The notes under the pieces: model-generated
What the model was told of the DNA's origin: nothing
Seen by the model: only the letters and a program-made list of their open reading frames with translations
The model's database searches: none
Position numbers and translations under genes: made by a program
Shown: piece by piece, positions 19,701 to 25,686 of the stretch
Position numbering within the stretch: the first letter of the stretch is position 1
Layout: every line of letters starts with the position of its first letter
Assembly (NCBI RefSeq): GCF_004797125.1
Contig: NZ_CP038810.1
Coordinates: 2,852,001 to 2,916,000, forward strand
Reading direction: 5' to 3'
Origin: Flavobacterium sangjuense
GTDB taxonomy: Bacteria > Bacteroidota > Bacteroidia > Flavobacteriales > Flavobacteriaceae
DNA length: 64,000 bases

Positions 19701-22457
19701 GATTTGGGTTCAAAAATAACAGCCATATTAATTGGGCAAACCGGAGTGAATATAACCTTCCATTTCAGTCAATCTGATGCTTTAGCAGACATAAATCCTT
19801 TACCTCTTTTATATACCAATGTTGTTCCTGCTGTGCAAACATTATGGATTAGAGTGGAAAATGCAATCTCAGGTTGTTTTGTTTTATCAACTATGGATAT
19901 TCGGGTTGAACCACTACCATCACCTATTCCGCCTGACGAACCTTATACGATTTGTGACGGGAATCAGGATGGATTTGGAACTTTTGATTTGAATACGTTA
20001 ACCTCCGATATATTACAAGGTGCAAATTATACCATTACGTACCATGAAACCATTGAAGACGCTCAATTAGGTAATAATCCATTGGTTAGTCCATATGATA
20101 ATATCACTCCATTTGTTCAATTCATTTATGCTTCAGCAGTTGACAATGTGAATGGTTGCAGAAGTGTTATCCCAATCGAATTAAATGTAAATCCACAACC
20201 AATAACACCATTTACAGTTCCGAATTTAATTCAATGTGATGAAGATAGTAATCCTCAAAATCTGTCGATGGTATTTGATTTAACTCAGAATGATGCTGCC
20301 GTTTTAGCTATCCAACCTTTACCGGCTTCAAATTATACGGTTACCTATTATATTTCTCAATCAGATGCTATTGATGGTGATGCACCAATAATTCAGTCGA
20401 CTCATTATATTGGAGATAATCACGAAATCATTTGGGTAAGAGTCGAAAATAATAATTCAAAATGTTATTCAATTGGTTCTTTCGAATTATTAATTAATCC
20501 ACCTTTAGCATTAACAACACCAGCGCCATTAAGCATTTGTGATGATGATACTAATCGAAATAATCAGTATACTCAATTTGATTTAACCGTGAAAAATAGT
20601 GAAATTACCGGCGGTTTACCGAATATGACCGTAACCTATTATCCAAGTTATCCGGTTACTTCCTCGAGTGTTGCGATTCCAAATCCGACAACCTATACAA
20701 ATGTATCGCCAGCTGTTCAGACATTAGGTGTTATGGTTACCAATGCCCAAGGCTGTAGAAGTTACAAAACTTTAGACATCAGAGTATTGCCAATTCCAAC
20801 GCCAAGAACCACTGGAATCAACCCATTGCCTGCACAATGTGATATAAACAATACAGGTGACATGTTAGAGACTTTCAATTTGACCTTAAACGCTTCCATC
20901 ATAATAAATGGCGATTCAACATTAACGTTGCATTACTATCCGACAGAGGCTGATGCTTTAGCTGACACCGATGAAATACTAAATCCAACTGCCGCTTTGG
21001 TCGGACAAAATGTATGGATTAGAGTCGAAAACAACAGAGTTGATTATCTTGGCAATCACTGTTTTGTAATAGTAGAACAACCGCTTACCGTAAATCCATT
21101 ACCAACAATCATTCAGCCGTTAACTTTTGAAAATTGTGATGATAATACCGATGGACACGTACCATTTAATTTGACTTCTACTACTGTTAGTTTGTTGGGA
21201 AGCACACAATTGCCGGCAGATTATACCATTACTTATTATACAACAGCTGCCAATGCGCAAGCAGGAACGAATGCTATTGTGAATCCAACAAATTTCACGA
21301 ATACGACTAATCCGCAGATTATTTTTGTCAGAGTAGTGAACAATACAACAGCTTGTTTCAACATGGGTCAAATTACACTTGTTGTTAATCCAAAACCAAC
21401 TGCAACCACGCCGCCAGCTTTTGAAACTTGTGATGTTGACGGAACTAATAATGGTTTCTTTGCGTTGGATTTAAATGCCTATATCAGTGGAGTAATTGGT
21501 ACACAAACCGGAGTTTCTGTAACTTTCTATAACACTCAAAATGACGCGATAAACGAAACAAATCCAATTACAAATTTAACGAACTACCAAGCTTATACCC
21601 ATACGGTTTGGATTCGGGTTGAAGATGATATTACCGATTGCTATCAATTAGCACCTTTAAATATAACAGTTGAACCATTACCTCAACCTCTTATTTCTTC
21701 ACCAACTAACAACATTTGTGTTGACTATGCCACCAATGTATTATTAAGTGGTTTGACTTTGGATAGTGGACTTAGTAGTATAGGTCACACTTTTATATGG
21801 TCATTAGATGGAACCGTAATTCCGGGTGCAATCGGTTCAACTTATACTGTTAATACTGTCGCGCCTGGAGATTACACTGTCGTGGCTACAAGCACCAGTT
21901 CGTTGGCTTGTGTGTCCGAAATTTCAAATACATTTACCGTAATTCAATCTGGTCCGGCGCAATTTGCTGAACCTCCATATACCTTTAGTAGTGCTTTTGA
22001 TAGCAATCAAATTATAACCGTAAATGTGGTTGGATTTGGTGTTTATGAATATAGTTTGGATGATGGTCCTTTCCAAAGTAGTAATATTTTCGAGCATGTT
22101 CCTATGGGTGAACACACCATTACCATTAAAGATGTGAAAGGAAATACCAGCTGTGGTGAAATAGTTATTAGTGGTGTTCAGATAATCGATTATCCTCATT
22201 ATTTTACTCCAAATGGCGATGGCATTCACGAAACATGGAATGTTATAGGATTAGAAGATCAGCCTTTTGCCCGACTCTATATTTTTGACCGTTATGGTAA
22301 ATTGTTGAAACAATTAAGTACAACCGGTAGTGGCTGGGACGGAACTTATAATGGGCATATGCTTCCTGCCGATGATTATTGGTTTAAAGTAGAATACTTA
22401 GACCAGACCAAGACCAGATGGAAAGAATTTAAATCGCACTTCACACTAAAAAGATAA
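7734..22457 (+). CDS. giant repetitive T9SS type B surface adhesin
   Basis: 4907-residue secreted protein, likely a cell-surface adhesin. It has a Sec signal peptide (MKTWFKYIHIFIVCVGFTTLAYA). Two N-terminal domains of the ANDACANAIPI type follow, then a PKD domain (YNWNFGDGYTSNLENPSHTY) near 345-375. A proprotein-convertase P-like domain (MTHTWDSDLDIYLQCPDG) lies near 470-600. Residues 625-3702 are exactly 33 units of 85 residues with three inserted 91-residue FN3-like modules. Residues ~3771-4646 contain nine copies of a different ~95-residue module (CD-x-NxDGF-x-x-FDL). The last ~90 residues (YFTPNGDGIHETWNVIG, FDRYGKLLKQL, SHFTLKR) are a T9SS type B (gliding-associated, CHU_C-like) sorting domain. 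No PorP/SprF partner gene is adjacent. The reading frame is intact over 14.7 kb. Confidence 0.9.
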   Translation: MKTWFKYIHIFIVCVGFTTLAYAQPANDACANAIPITVGVGSCNSTLYTNVAATTASDPATPACWSPNSLSHTVWFSFVATSADIEISTNFGGTLANTQLAIYSGTCGSLAQIGCQEDINTTGGLLHSDVILHGLTIGNTYYMLVDGNGNTTGTFGICAQQALPIGPALPVQDCATAQTLCSVGNVTVPNGVGGVGTTTENPTCFGAPGERSSNWYTFTVATSGTLAFTITPTAVIDYDFAVFNTSTSCLGTEIKCNWSPNTGGTGTTGLGCAGAQCETTFTVTAGQTYTILVDRYTATSSAGFTLNFAGTTATFASPNPTFTNTTVCVGAATQFTNTTNGNFTYNWNFGDGYTSNLENPSHTYAAAGTYTATLLLTAVPGGCQNAISHTVTVNPIPTVDAGVGGTVCSGSCITLGGSTNAVGSVGTTSFTNGGTYAIPDGSVTGVYSPLTTTGLFPTTITASSIASVCINMTHTWDSDLDIYLQCPDGTRVELSTDNGVAGINYTNTCFSPTASASITTGTYPFTGSWLPEQSFNVLNGCTANGTWQLFVQDDLGGDAGSISGWTITFNNNLPAFTWSPTTAMTNSTTLTPSVCPTSDTTYTLTANNGVGCTATDTVTVTVTPAPTATISYAGTPFCTSLSTAQAVTLTGTGAYTGGVYSSTAGLTINPATGAITPSTSTPNTYTVTYTIAASAGCPAVVATTTITIKLLPTANISYGTPFCSSIATAQAVTLTGTGTYTGGVYSSTAGLTINPATGAITPSTSTPNTYTVTYTIAASSGCAAVVATTTVTITALPTATISYGTPFCSSIATAQAVTLTGTGAYTGGVYSSTAGLTINPATGAITPSTSTPNTYTVTYTIAASGGCPAVVATTTVTITALPTAAISYGTPFCSSIATAQAVTLTGTGAYTGGVYSSTAGLTINPATGAITPSTSTPNTYTVTYTIAASGGCPAVVATTTITITALPTATISYGTPFCSSVATAQTVTLTGTGAYTGGVYSSTAGLSINPATGAITPSTSTPNTYTVSYTIAASGGCPAVVATTSVTITALPTATISYATPFCSSVATAQAVTLTGTGAYTGGVYSSTAGLTINPATGAITPSTSTPNTYTVTYTIAASGGCPAVVATTTITITALPTATISYGTPFCSSVATAQTVTLTGTGAYTGGVYSSTAGLSINPATGAITPSTSTPNTYTVTYTIAASGGCPAVVATTTITITALPTATISYTTPFCSSIATAQAVTLTGTGAYTGGVYSSTAGLTINPATGAITPSASTPNTYTVTYTIAASGGCPAVVATTTVTINPIVTPTINCGVSTTTSVQFTWTAVTGATGYNVSYQVNANPIVTIGAIGNVLNYTVNSLTPGDTVTITLTPTGGAGTCFAFSTATCTAANCNPPSASISYAGTPFCSSVATSQGVTLTGTGAYTGGVYSSTAGLTINPATGAITPSTSTPNTYTVTYTIAASGGCPAVVATTTVTITALPTAAISYGTPFCSSVATGQAVTLTGTGAYTGGVYSSTAGLTINPATGAITPSTSTPNTYTVTYTIAASGGCPAVVATTSVTITALPTATISYGTPFCSSLATGQAVTLNGTGAYTGGVYSSTAGLTIDPATGAITPSTSTPNTYTVSYTIAAGGGCPIVVAITTLTITALPAASISYGTPFCSSLATAQAITLTGTGAYTGGVYSSTAGLTINPATGAITPSTSTPNTYTVTYTIAASSGCPAVVATTTVTITALPTATISYATPFCSSLATGQAVTLTGTGAYTGGVYSSTAGLSINPATGAITPSTSTPNTYTVTYTIAASGGCSAVVATTSVTITALPTATISYGTPFCSSLATAQSVTLTGTGAYTGGGYSSTAGLSINPATGAITPSTSTPNTYNVTYTIVASAGCPAVVATTSVTITALPTATISYGTPFCSSLATAQSVTLTGTGTYTGGVYSSTAGLTINPATGAITPSTSTPNTYTVTYTIAASGGCPAVVATTTVTITALPTVTISYGTPFCSSLATAQAVTLTGTGAYTGGVYSSTVGLTINPVTGAITPSTSTPNTYTVTYTIAASGGCAAVVATTTVTITALPTATISYGTPFCSSVATAQTVTLTGTGAYTGGVYSSTAGLSINPATGAITPSTSTPNTYTVTYTIAASGGCPAVVATTTITITALPTATISYTTPFCSSIATAQAVTLTGTGAYTGGVYSSTAGLTINPATGAITPSASTPNTYTVTYTIAASGGCPAVVATTTVTINPIVTPTINCGVSTTTSVQFTWTAVTGATGYNVSYQVNANPIVTIGAIGNVLNYTVNSLTPGDTVTITLTPTGGAGTCFAFSTATCTAANCNPPSASISYAGTPFCSSVATSQGVTLTGTGAYTGGVYSSTAGLTINPATGAITPSTSTPNTYTVTYTIAASGGCPAVVATTTVTITALPTAAISYGTPFCSSVATGQAVTLTGTGAYTGGVYSSTAGLTINPATGAITPSTSTPNTYTVTYTIAASGGCPAVVATTTITITALPTATISYGTPFCSSVATAQTVTLTGTGAYTGGVYSSTAGLSINPATGAITPSTSTPNTYTVSYTIAASGGCPAVVATTSVTITALPTATISYATPFCSSVATAQAVTLTGTGAYTGGVYSSTAGLTINPATGAITPSTSTPNTYTVTYTIAASGGCPAVVATTTITITALPTATISYGTPFCSSVATAQTVTLTGTGAYTGGVYSSTAGLSINPATGAITPSTSTPNTYTVTYTIAASGGCPAVVATTTITITALPTATISYGTPFCSSLATAQAVTLTGTGAYTGGVYSSTAGLTINPATGAITPSASTPNTYTVTYTIAASGGCPAVVATTTVTINPIVTPTINCGVSTTTSVQFTWTAVTGATGYNVSYQVNANPIVTIGAIGNVLNYTVNSLTPGDTVTITLTPTGGAGTCFAFSTATCTAANCNPPSASISYAGTPFCSSVATSQGVTLTGTGAYTGGVYSSTAGLTINPATGAITPSTSTPNTYTITYTIAASGGCPAVVATTTVTITALPTAAISYGTPFCSSVATGQAVTLTGTGAYTGGVYSSTAGLTINPATGAITPSTSTPNTYTVTYTIAASGGCPVVVATTTVTITALPTATISYGTPFCSSLATAQAVTLTGTGAYTGGVYSSTAGLTINSATGAVTPSTSTPNTYTVSYTIAASGGCPAVVATTTITITALPTATISYATPFCSSLATGQSVTLTGTGAYTGGVYSSTAGLTINPATGAITPSTSTPNTYTVTYTIAASGGCPAVVATTTITITALPTATISYGTPFCSSVATAQTVTLTGTGAYTGGVYSSTAGLSINPATGAITPSTSTPNTYTVTYTIAASGGCPAVVATTTITITALPTATISYGTPFCSSVATAQSVTLTGTGAYTGGVYSSTAGLTINPATGAITPSTSTPNTYTVSYTIAASSGCPAVVATTTVTITALPTATISYATPFCSSVATAQSVTLTGTGAYTGGVYSSTAGLTINPATGAITPSISTPNTYTVSYTIAASGGCPAVVATTTVIITALPTVTISYGTPFCSSLATAQAVTLTGTGAYTGGGYSSTAGLSINPATGAITPSTSTPNTYTVSYTIAANGGCPTVVATTTVTITALPTATISYGTPFCSSVATAQSVTLTGAGAYTGGVYSSTAGLTINPATGAITPSTSTPNTYTVTYTIAASGGCPAMVTTTTVTINPSVISTFNSIAPICSGETLSPLPTISNNGIVGTWLPNLNNTATTTYTFTPAVGQCATTSTLVITVYSVPQINSIAPLYYCDPNNDGFGVFDMTQVIPTITGGTSYPVSFHETITDAEIGGTFIPNPGNYFNIHIDQQTIYIRVESTESSSCYKILTLELIVNPTPEAIEPEDYHVCDTNNDGFASFNLTTAAAQVFGSINQSTHSIGYYTSLANAQLGTNPIGNPISFINQTINTQTIWIRVTNNATGCYDIVTLQLFVDPLPLATQPNYPPYTLCDNHAPLFYEEFDLGSKITAILIGQTGVNITFHFSQSDALADINPLPLLYTNVVPAVQTLWIRVENAISGCFVLSTMDIRVEPLPSPIPPDEPYTICDGNQDGFGTFDLNTLTSDILQGANYTITYHETIEDAQLGNNPLVSPYDNITPFVQFIYASAVDNVNGCRSVIPIELNVNPQPITPFTVPNLIQCDEDSNPQNLSMVFDLTQNDAAVLAIQPLPASNYTVTYYISQSDAIDGDAPIIQSTHYIGDNHEIIWVRVENNNSKCYSIGSFELLINPPLALTTPAPLSICDDDTNRNNQYTQFDLTVKNSEITGGLPNMTVTYYPSYPVTSSSVAIPNPTTYTNVSPAVQTLGVMVTNAQGCRSYKTLDIRVLPIPTPRTTGINPLPAQCDINNTGDMLETFNLTLNASIIINGDSTLTLHYYPTEADALADTDEILNPTAALVGQNVWIRVENNRVDYLGNHCFVIVEQPLTVNPLPTIIQPLTFENCDDNTDGHVPFNLTSTTVSLLGSTQLPADYTITYYTTAANAQAGTNAIVNPTNFTNTTNPQIIFVRVVNNTTACFNMGQITLVVNPKPTATTPPAFETCDVDGTNNGFFALDLNAYISGVIGTQTGVSVTFYNTQNDAINETNPITNLTNYQAYTHTVWIRVEDDITDCYQLAPLNITVEPLPQPLISSPTNNICVDYATNVLLSGLTLDSGLSSIGHTFIWSLDGTVIPGAIGSTYTVNTVAPGDYTVVATSTSSLACVSEISNTFTVIQSGPAQFAEPPYTFSSAFDSNQIITVNVVGFGVYEYSLDDGPFQSSNIFEHVPMGEHTITIKDVKGNTSCGEIVISGVQIIDYPHYFTPNGDGIHETWNVIGLEDQPFARLYIFDRYGKLLKQLSTTGSGWDGTYNGHMLPADDYWFKVEYLDQTKTRWKEFKSHFTLKR
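10626..12428 (+). repeat. segmental duplication, source-like copy (units 5-10 with FN3 insert 1)
   Basis: This 1803-bp block (units 5, 6, 7, 8, FN3, 9, 10) recurs almost base for base at 15252-17054. Its last 1293 bp (11136-12428) also recur at 13959-15251, so the two later copies lie directly head to tail. Codon-level variants such as the Thr-for-Ala AQTV units and the PSAS unit before each insert are reproduced in order. Confidence 0.85.
11646..11918 (+). repeat. FN3-like insert 1 in adhesin array
   Basis: A 273-bp segment encoding a 91-residue fibronectin type III-like module (SVQFTWTAVTGATGYNVSYQ). By eye the DNA is identical to 14469-14741 and 16272-16544. Each copy is preceded by a unit with PSAS in place of PSTS and followed by a unit beginning PPSASISYAG. 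Confidence 0.9.
14469..14741 (+). repeat. FN3-like insert 2 in adhesin array
   Basis: Second copy of the 273-bp FN3-like segment, indistinguishable by reading from the first. It lies 2823 bp after copy 1 (ten units plus one insert). Confidence 0.9.
16272..16544 (+). repeat. FN3-like insert 3 in adhesin array
   Basis: Third copy of the 273-bp FN3-like segment, 1803 bp after copy 2 (six units plus one insert). It is part of the duplicated block at 15252-17054. Confidence 0.9.
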
Positions 22458-22482
22458 TAGCGGAATTTGTTATATTTGGCAA

Positions 22483-22522
22483 CACTCGAGGCGTAGCCGA
22501 ATTGTATGGAGCGCAGCGGAAT
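22483..22522 (+). repeat. 40-bp GC-rich intergenic repeat, copy 1
   Basis: This element matches 46648-46687 in the opposite orientation, with about six mismatches over 40 bp. It contains two tiny self-complementary cores (GGCGTAGCC and CGCAGCG) and stands out as GC-rich in AT-rich surroundings. It sits between the adhesin stop and the downstream hydroxylase gene, so the upstream ATG at 22502 inside it is an unlikely start. Confidence 0.65.
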
Positions 22523-22534
22523 AAAATTATCGCT

Positions 22535-23809
22535 ATGGAAGAATACGGGAAAATCTTATTGATTGCTATGCCTTTTTTTCTTTTACTAATCGTAATCGAA
22601 AAAGTATATGGCTATTTTAAAGGTGTTGACCACGCGCCAATGATGGATAGCATTTCAAGTATCAGCTCCGGAATGACCAATGCCGTAAAAGATGCTTTGG
22701 GATTGAGTATTGCGATTATTTCCTATGAATGGATGGTTTCTCACTTGGCTATCATTCATATCGAAGCTACGATACTGACGTATGTAATTGCCTTTTTTGT
22801 CATTGATTTTTATGGTTATTGGGGACATCGATGGGCGCACCAAATCAATTTTTTCTGGAACAAACACGCTATTCACCACAGTAGCGAAGAATTCAATTTG
22901 GCTTGTGCGTTGCGTCAGCCGATTTCAAGTTTTGTAAATCTGTTTACTTTCTTATTACTGCCCGCAGCACTTTTCGGAGTACCATCAACTGTGATTGCCA
23001 TTTTGTTGCCGATACATTTGTTTTTACAATTTTGGTATCACACGCGTTATATTGGCAAGCTTGGTTTTCTGGAAAAATTTATGGTTACGCCCTCACATCA
23101 CCGAGTGCATCATGCTATCAATCCGGAATATATGGATAAAAATCACGGACAAATATTTATCTTTTGGGATAAATGGTTTGGCACTTTTCAGGAAGAATTA
23201 GATTCGGTTCCACCGGTTTTTGGCATCACAAGACCAGCGCATACATGGAATCCAATCAAAATTAATTTTCAGCATTTATGGCTTTTGATTAAAGATGCTT
23301 ATCATGCCGAAAACTGGAAAGATAAATTCACGATTTGGTTTAAACCAACCGGCTGGCGTCCAAAAGATTTTGATGAAAAATACCCAGTTGATAAAATTAC
23401 CGATGTGTATCGTTTTGATAAATACGGAAATCAACATTCACAACTTTTGATGTATTGGTCATTGGTACAATTGTTCACCACTTTGGGATTGATAAGCTAT
23501 CTTTTTGGAAACATTGGAACAATCGGTTTACCCAATATTTTTGTCTATGGATTATTCATTTTCCTAACAGTTTACAGCTATACTGAACTGATGGATACAC
23601 GTAAACTCTCCATTTTCTGGGAAGGATTACGATTTATTTTTTCAATGGGAATTCTTTATTTCTATGGCGATTGGTTTGGCATGTCAACCTTTTTATCCTT
23701 TTCAAATGTGCTGCTTATCATCTATTTCACTTTATCATTATTGATGAGTTCGTATTTTGTTTTTGTCGAATTCAAGAATACTCAAAACAAACTTTCTTAT
23801 GATAACTAG
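22535..23809 (+). CDS. AGMO-like fatty acid hydroxylase superfamily membrane protein
   Basis: Integral membrane di-iron oxygenase of the sterol desaturase / fatty acid hydroxylase superfamily, 424 residues from the ATG at 22535. The eight-histidine signature is intact: H98-R-W-A-H102, H111-A-I-H-H115 and H188-H189-R-V-H192-H193. Phrases around it (IHHSSEEFNLACALRQ, TPSHHRVHHAINPEYMDKNH, WDKWFGTFQEE) and the long C-terminal region with further helices resemble animal alkylglycerol monooxygenase (AGMO, TMEM195) more than short bacterial sterol desaturases. AGMO cleaves ether lipids with tetrahydrobiopterin. The bacterial substrate is unknown. Its 3' end overlaps the next gene by 11 bp, indicating translational coupling. 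Confidence 0.82.
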   Translation: MEEYGKILLIAMPFFLLLIVIEKVYGYFKGVDHAPMMDSISSISSGMTNAVKDALGLSIAIISYEWMVSHLAIIHIEATILTYVIAFFVIDFYGYWGHRWAHQINFFWNKHAIHHSSEEFNLACALRQPISSFVNLFTFLLLPAALFGVPSTVIAILLPIHLFLQFWYHTRYIGKLGFLEKFMVTPSHHRVHHAINPEYMDKNHGQIFIFWDKWFGTFQEELDSVPPVFGITRPAHTWNPIKINFQHLWLLIKDAYHAENWKDKFTIWFKPTGWRPKDFDEKYPVDKITDVYRFDKYGNQHSQLLMYWSLVQLFTTLGLISYLFGNIGTIGLPNIFVYGLFIFLTVYSYTELMDTRKLSIFWEGLRFIFSMGILYFYGDWFGMSTFLSFSNVLLIIYFTLSLLMSSYFVFVEFKNTQNKLSYDN

Positions 23810-24476
23810 CCAACGATTGCTCCAGATTTTTGTGGTTTTTGGAATACTGTATTCCATACTTTTACTTATCGGAAACGAGACTTTGACTTGGTATTTAAAA
23901 CCATTTTTGATTCCGTTTTTGTTTTATGCTGTGGTAAAAAGCGAGCCATTTGATACCAAAAAATGGTTGCTTTTAGCTTTGTTTTTTTCCTGGGTTGGCG
24001 ACTGCATTTTGATGTTTGCCGATAAGGGCGAATTGTATTTTATCTTCGGATTAGTGGCTTTCCTAATTGCTCATATCTTATTCATAGTGCTATTTACCCA
24101 ACAGACATTAGTAAGTGTCAGCTTCAAAAAGCCTTTATTTTGGGTTGGTTTTGTTTGCGCAACTATTTATTTGATTAGCATACTTTCACTTTTGATTCCG
24201 ACTTTAGGAGATTTGAAATTTGCCGTAACCGGATATGCATTGACTATCACGATTATGCTAAAAGTGGCTTTGAAAGGAACTTTTGACTGGGAAGGGAATT
24301 CAAAATATATTGTGCTTTTGGGCGCTGCTTTTTTTGTGATTTCGGATAGTCTTTTAGCTATTGACAAGTTTTATTCACCAATTGCAGCTGCATCTTTTTC
24401 GATAATGATAACCTATCTGATAGCGCAGTTCAGCATTACTTTTGGAATTTTGAGATTGAATCAAAAAAATAATTAG
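23799..24476 (+). CDS. YhhN/TMEM86-family lysoplasmalogenase-like membrane protein
   Basis: 225-residue polytopic membrane protein with about eight helices. WVGDCILMFADKG and FFVISDSLLAIDKF are the family's conserved acidic motifs (GD-x-x-L and SD-x-x-LA). Animal members (TMEM86A/B) hydrolyse the vinyl-ether bond of lysoplasmalogens; the role of bacterial YhhN proteins is less certain. The start ATG at 23799 lies inside the end of the AGMO-like gene (11-bp overlap). This in-frame ATG is preferred to an upstream one at 23757 because it begins a plausible N-terminus (MITSQRLLQIFVVFGIL). Together the pair suggests ether-lipid turnover. Confidence 0.8.
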   Translation: MITSQRLLQIFVVFGILYSILLLIGNETLTWYLKPFLIPFLFYAVVKSEPFDTKKWLLLALFFSWVGDCILMFADKGELYFIFGLVAFLIAHILFIVLFTQQTLVSVSFKKPLFWVGFVCATIYLISILSLLIPTLGDLKFAVTGYALTITIMLKVALKGTFDWEGNSKYIVLLGAAFFVISDSLLAIDKFYSPIAAASFSIMITYLIAQFSITFGILRLNQKNN

Positions 24477-24480
24477 GAAC

Positions 24481-24550
24481 ACAGCATTTATTGTCTTCAG
24501 GATATGCTGTCCCGCTGTCCGCTATACTTCGGTACCGCTCCCATCGGGGT
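24481..24550. repeat. intergenic palindromic element between convergent genes
   Basis: ACAGCAT (24481-24487) and ATGCTGT (24504-24510) form a hairpin arm pair. They are followed at 24511-24550 by a block starting CCCGCTGTCCGCTATA and ending CCGCTCCCATCGGGG, with CTTCGG, a stable tetraloop sequence, in the middle. From memory this resembles a dispersed element common in Flavobacterium intergenic regions. It lies between convergent genes and may act as a terminator or be a REP/MITE-like sequence. Confidence 0.5.
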
Positions 24551-24580
24551 TATCTACTTCGTTTTGCTCAATTCAGGAAT

Positions 24581-24994
24581 CTAATGCGGTAATTTATCCT
24601 TTAAAACGCCATACAAAAAAGTTCCAAGAATAGCGCCAATCAATATCAATCCGACGCTCATAAAACCTGCGCCGAGTAGTATAAAAATTGGTCCAGGACA
24701 AGCACCAACCATGGCCCAGCCTAATCCAAAAAGAATACCGCCAATCCAATAACGCGCGTTGCCTTTTTCTTTGTCTTGAATCGTTAGCAGGTTCCCATCG
24801 AAGTCTTTTAACTTATTTCTTTTTATGATTTGGATACTAACAACTCCAACTGAAATTGCTGTCATAATAATGCCATACATATGAAACGACTGGAATTGAA
24901 ACATTTCATAAATTCGGTACCAGGAAACCGCTTCAGCTTTGGTTAAAACAATACCAAAGAAAAATCCAACAAGTAAATATTTTAAATAATTCAT
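24581..24994 (-). CDS. YeeE/YedE-family transporter, second half protein
   Basis: 137-residue inner-membrane protein of the YeeE/YedE (sulfur-compound transport) family. The conserved motif GWAMVGACPGPIFILLGAG lies near residues 93-111, between hydrophobic helices; the cysteine is the family's functional residue in sulfur-compound transport. It is half the length of E. coli YeeE. The other half is the adjacent upstream gene (24998-25555), 3 bp away, so the two probably form one split transporter. Substrate is inferred (thiosulfate or related sulfur compounds). Confidence 0.78.
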   Translation of the reverse strand: MNYLKYLLVGFFFGIVLTKAEAVSWYRIYEMFQFQSFHMYGIIMTAISVGVVSIQIIKRNKLKDFDGNLLTIQDKEKGNARYWIGGILFGLGWAMVGACPGPIFILLGAGFMSVGLILIGAILGTFLYGVLKDKLPH

Positions 24995-24997
24995 AGC

Positions 24998-25555
24998 TTA
25001 AAAAAGTAAGGGTAAAATATAATGTGACATAATCAAACCTCCGACAAAAAAGCCGATAACCGCTTTTAAAGAAGGTAACTGCAAATTACTCATTCCGGCA
25101 ATGGCGTGACCCGAAGTACAACCGCCGGCATAACGGGAACCAAAACCAATTAACAATCCGCCAACGAGTAGCATGATAATCATTTTTGGAGATTCAAATA
25201 TTTGATTTCCAAATAGCGCATCCGGCAATAATTTCCCGTTTGGCGCGTCAATTCCCATCGCCGATAATTGTTCAATAGTTTTTGGATTAATATCGACATT
25301 CGAAGCATCACTCAAAAAATGAACTGCCACATAACCGCCAATCATCGCGCCAACAACAACGGCTAAATTCCAGCGTTGTGATTTCCAATCCCAATCAAAA
25401 AAGGGAACTTTTTTTCCAACGCCTGTCATGGCACATAACGAGCGAAGATTGGACGACATTCCAAACACTTTTCCGAAATAATTAAGTAACAGCATTACTA
25501 CGGCTATGAGAAAACCTGCAACCGACCAATGCCAAGTGTGAGTTAAAATTTCCAT
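24998..25555 (-). CDS. YeeE/YedE-family transporter, first half protein
   Basis: 185-residue inner-membrane protein starting MEILTHTWHWSVAGFL. The six extra codons upstream of this ATG lack support. The family motif RYAGGCTSGHAIAGMSNLQLPS is present near residues 138-159 with the conserved cysteine. Paired with the 24581-24994 gene, 3 bp downstream, it corresponds to the first half of a full-length YeeE/YedE protein. Likely moves reduced sulfur species across the inner membrane. Confidence 0.78.
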   Translation of the reverse strand: MEILTHTWHWSVAGFLIAVVMLLLNYFGKVFGMSSNLRSLCAMTGVGKKVPFFDWDWKSQRWNLAVVVGAMIGGYVAVHFLSDASNVDINPKTIEQLSAMGIDAPNGKLLPDALFGNQIFESPKMIIMLLVGGLLIGFGSRYAGGCTSGHAIAGMSNLQLPSLKAVIGFFVGGLIMSHYILPLLF

Positions 25556-25686
25556 ACGATATATTTTATACAAAAATAGAAATTCATTTGAACTGGGTCG
25601 ATAAACTATTACTATAAATTACTTATTTTTGGTATGCTTTCATTTTTGCATGATAATTGTAAAAGCAAAATAAAAAAATATTTACC

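Noticed and set aside
22502..22534. Upstream ATG start for the AGMO-like protein
   Set aside because: The extra 11 codons fall in the 40-bp dispersed intergenic repeat, and the ATG at 22535 starts a natural N-terminus.
25569..25686. Possible small gene or riboswitch between the YeeE/YedE and lipoprotein genes
   Set aside because: Only AT-rich sequence suited to divergent promoters is seen; no conserved RNA motif or coding sequence recognised.
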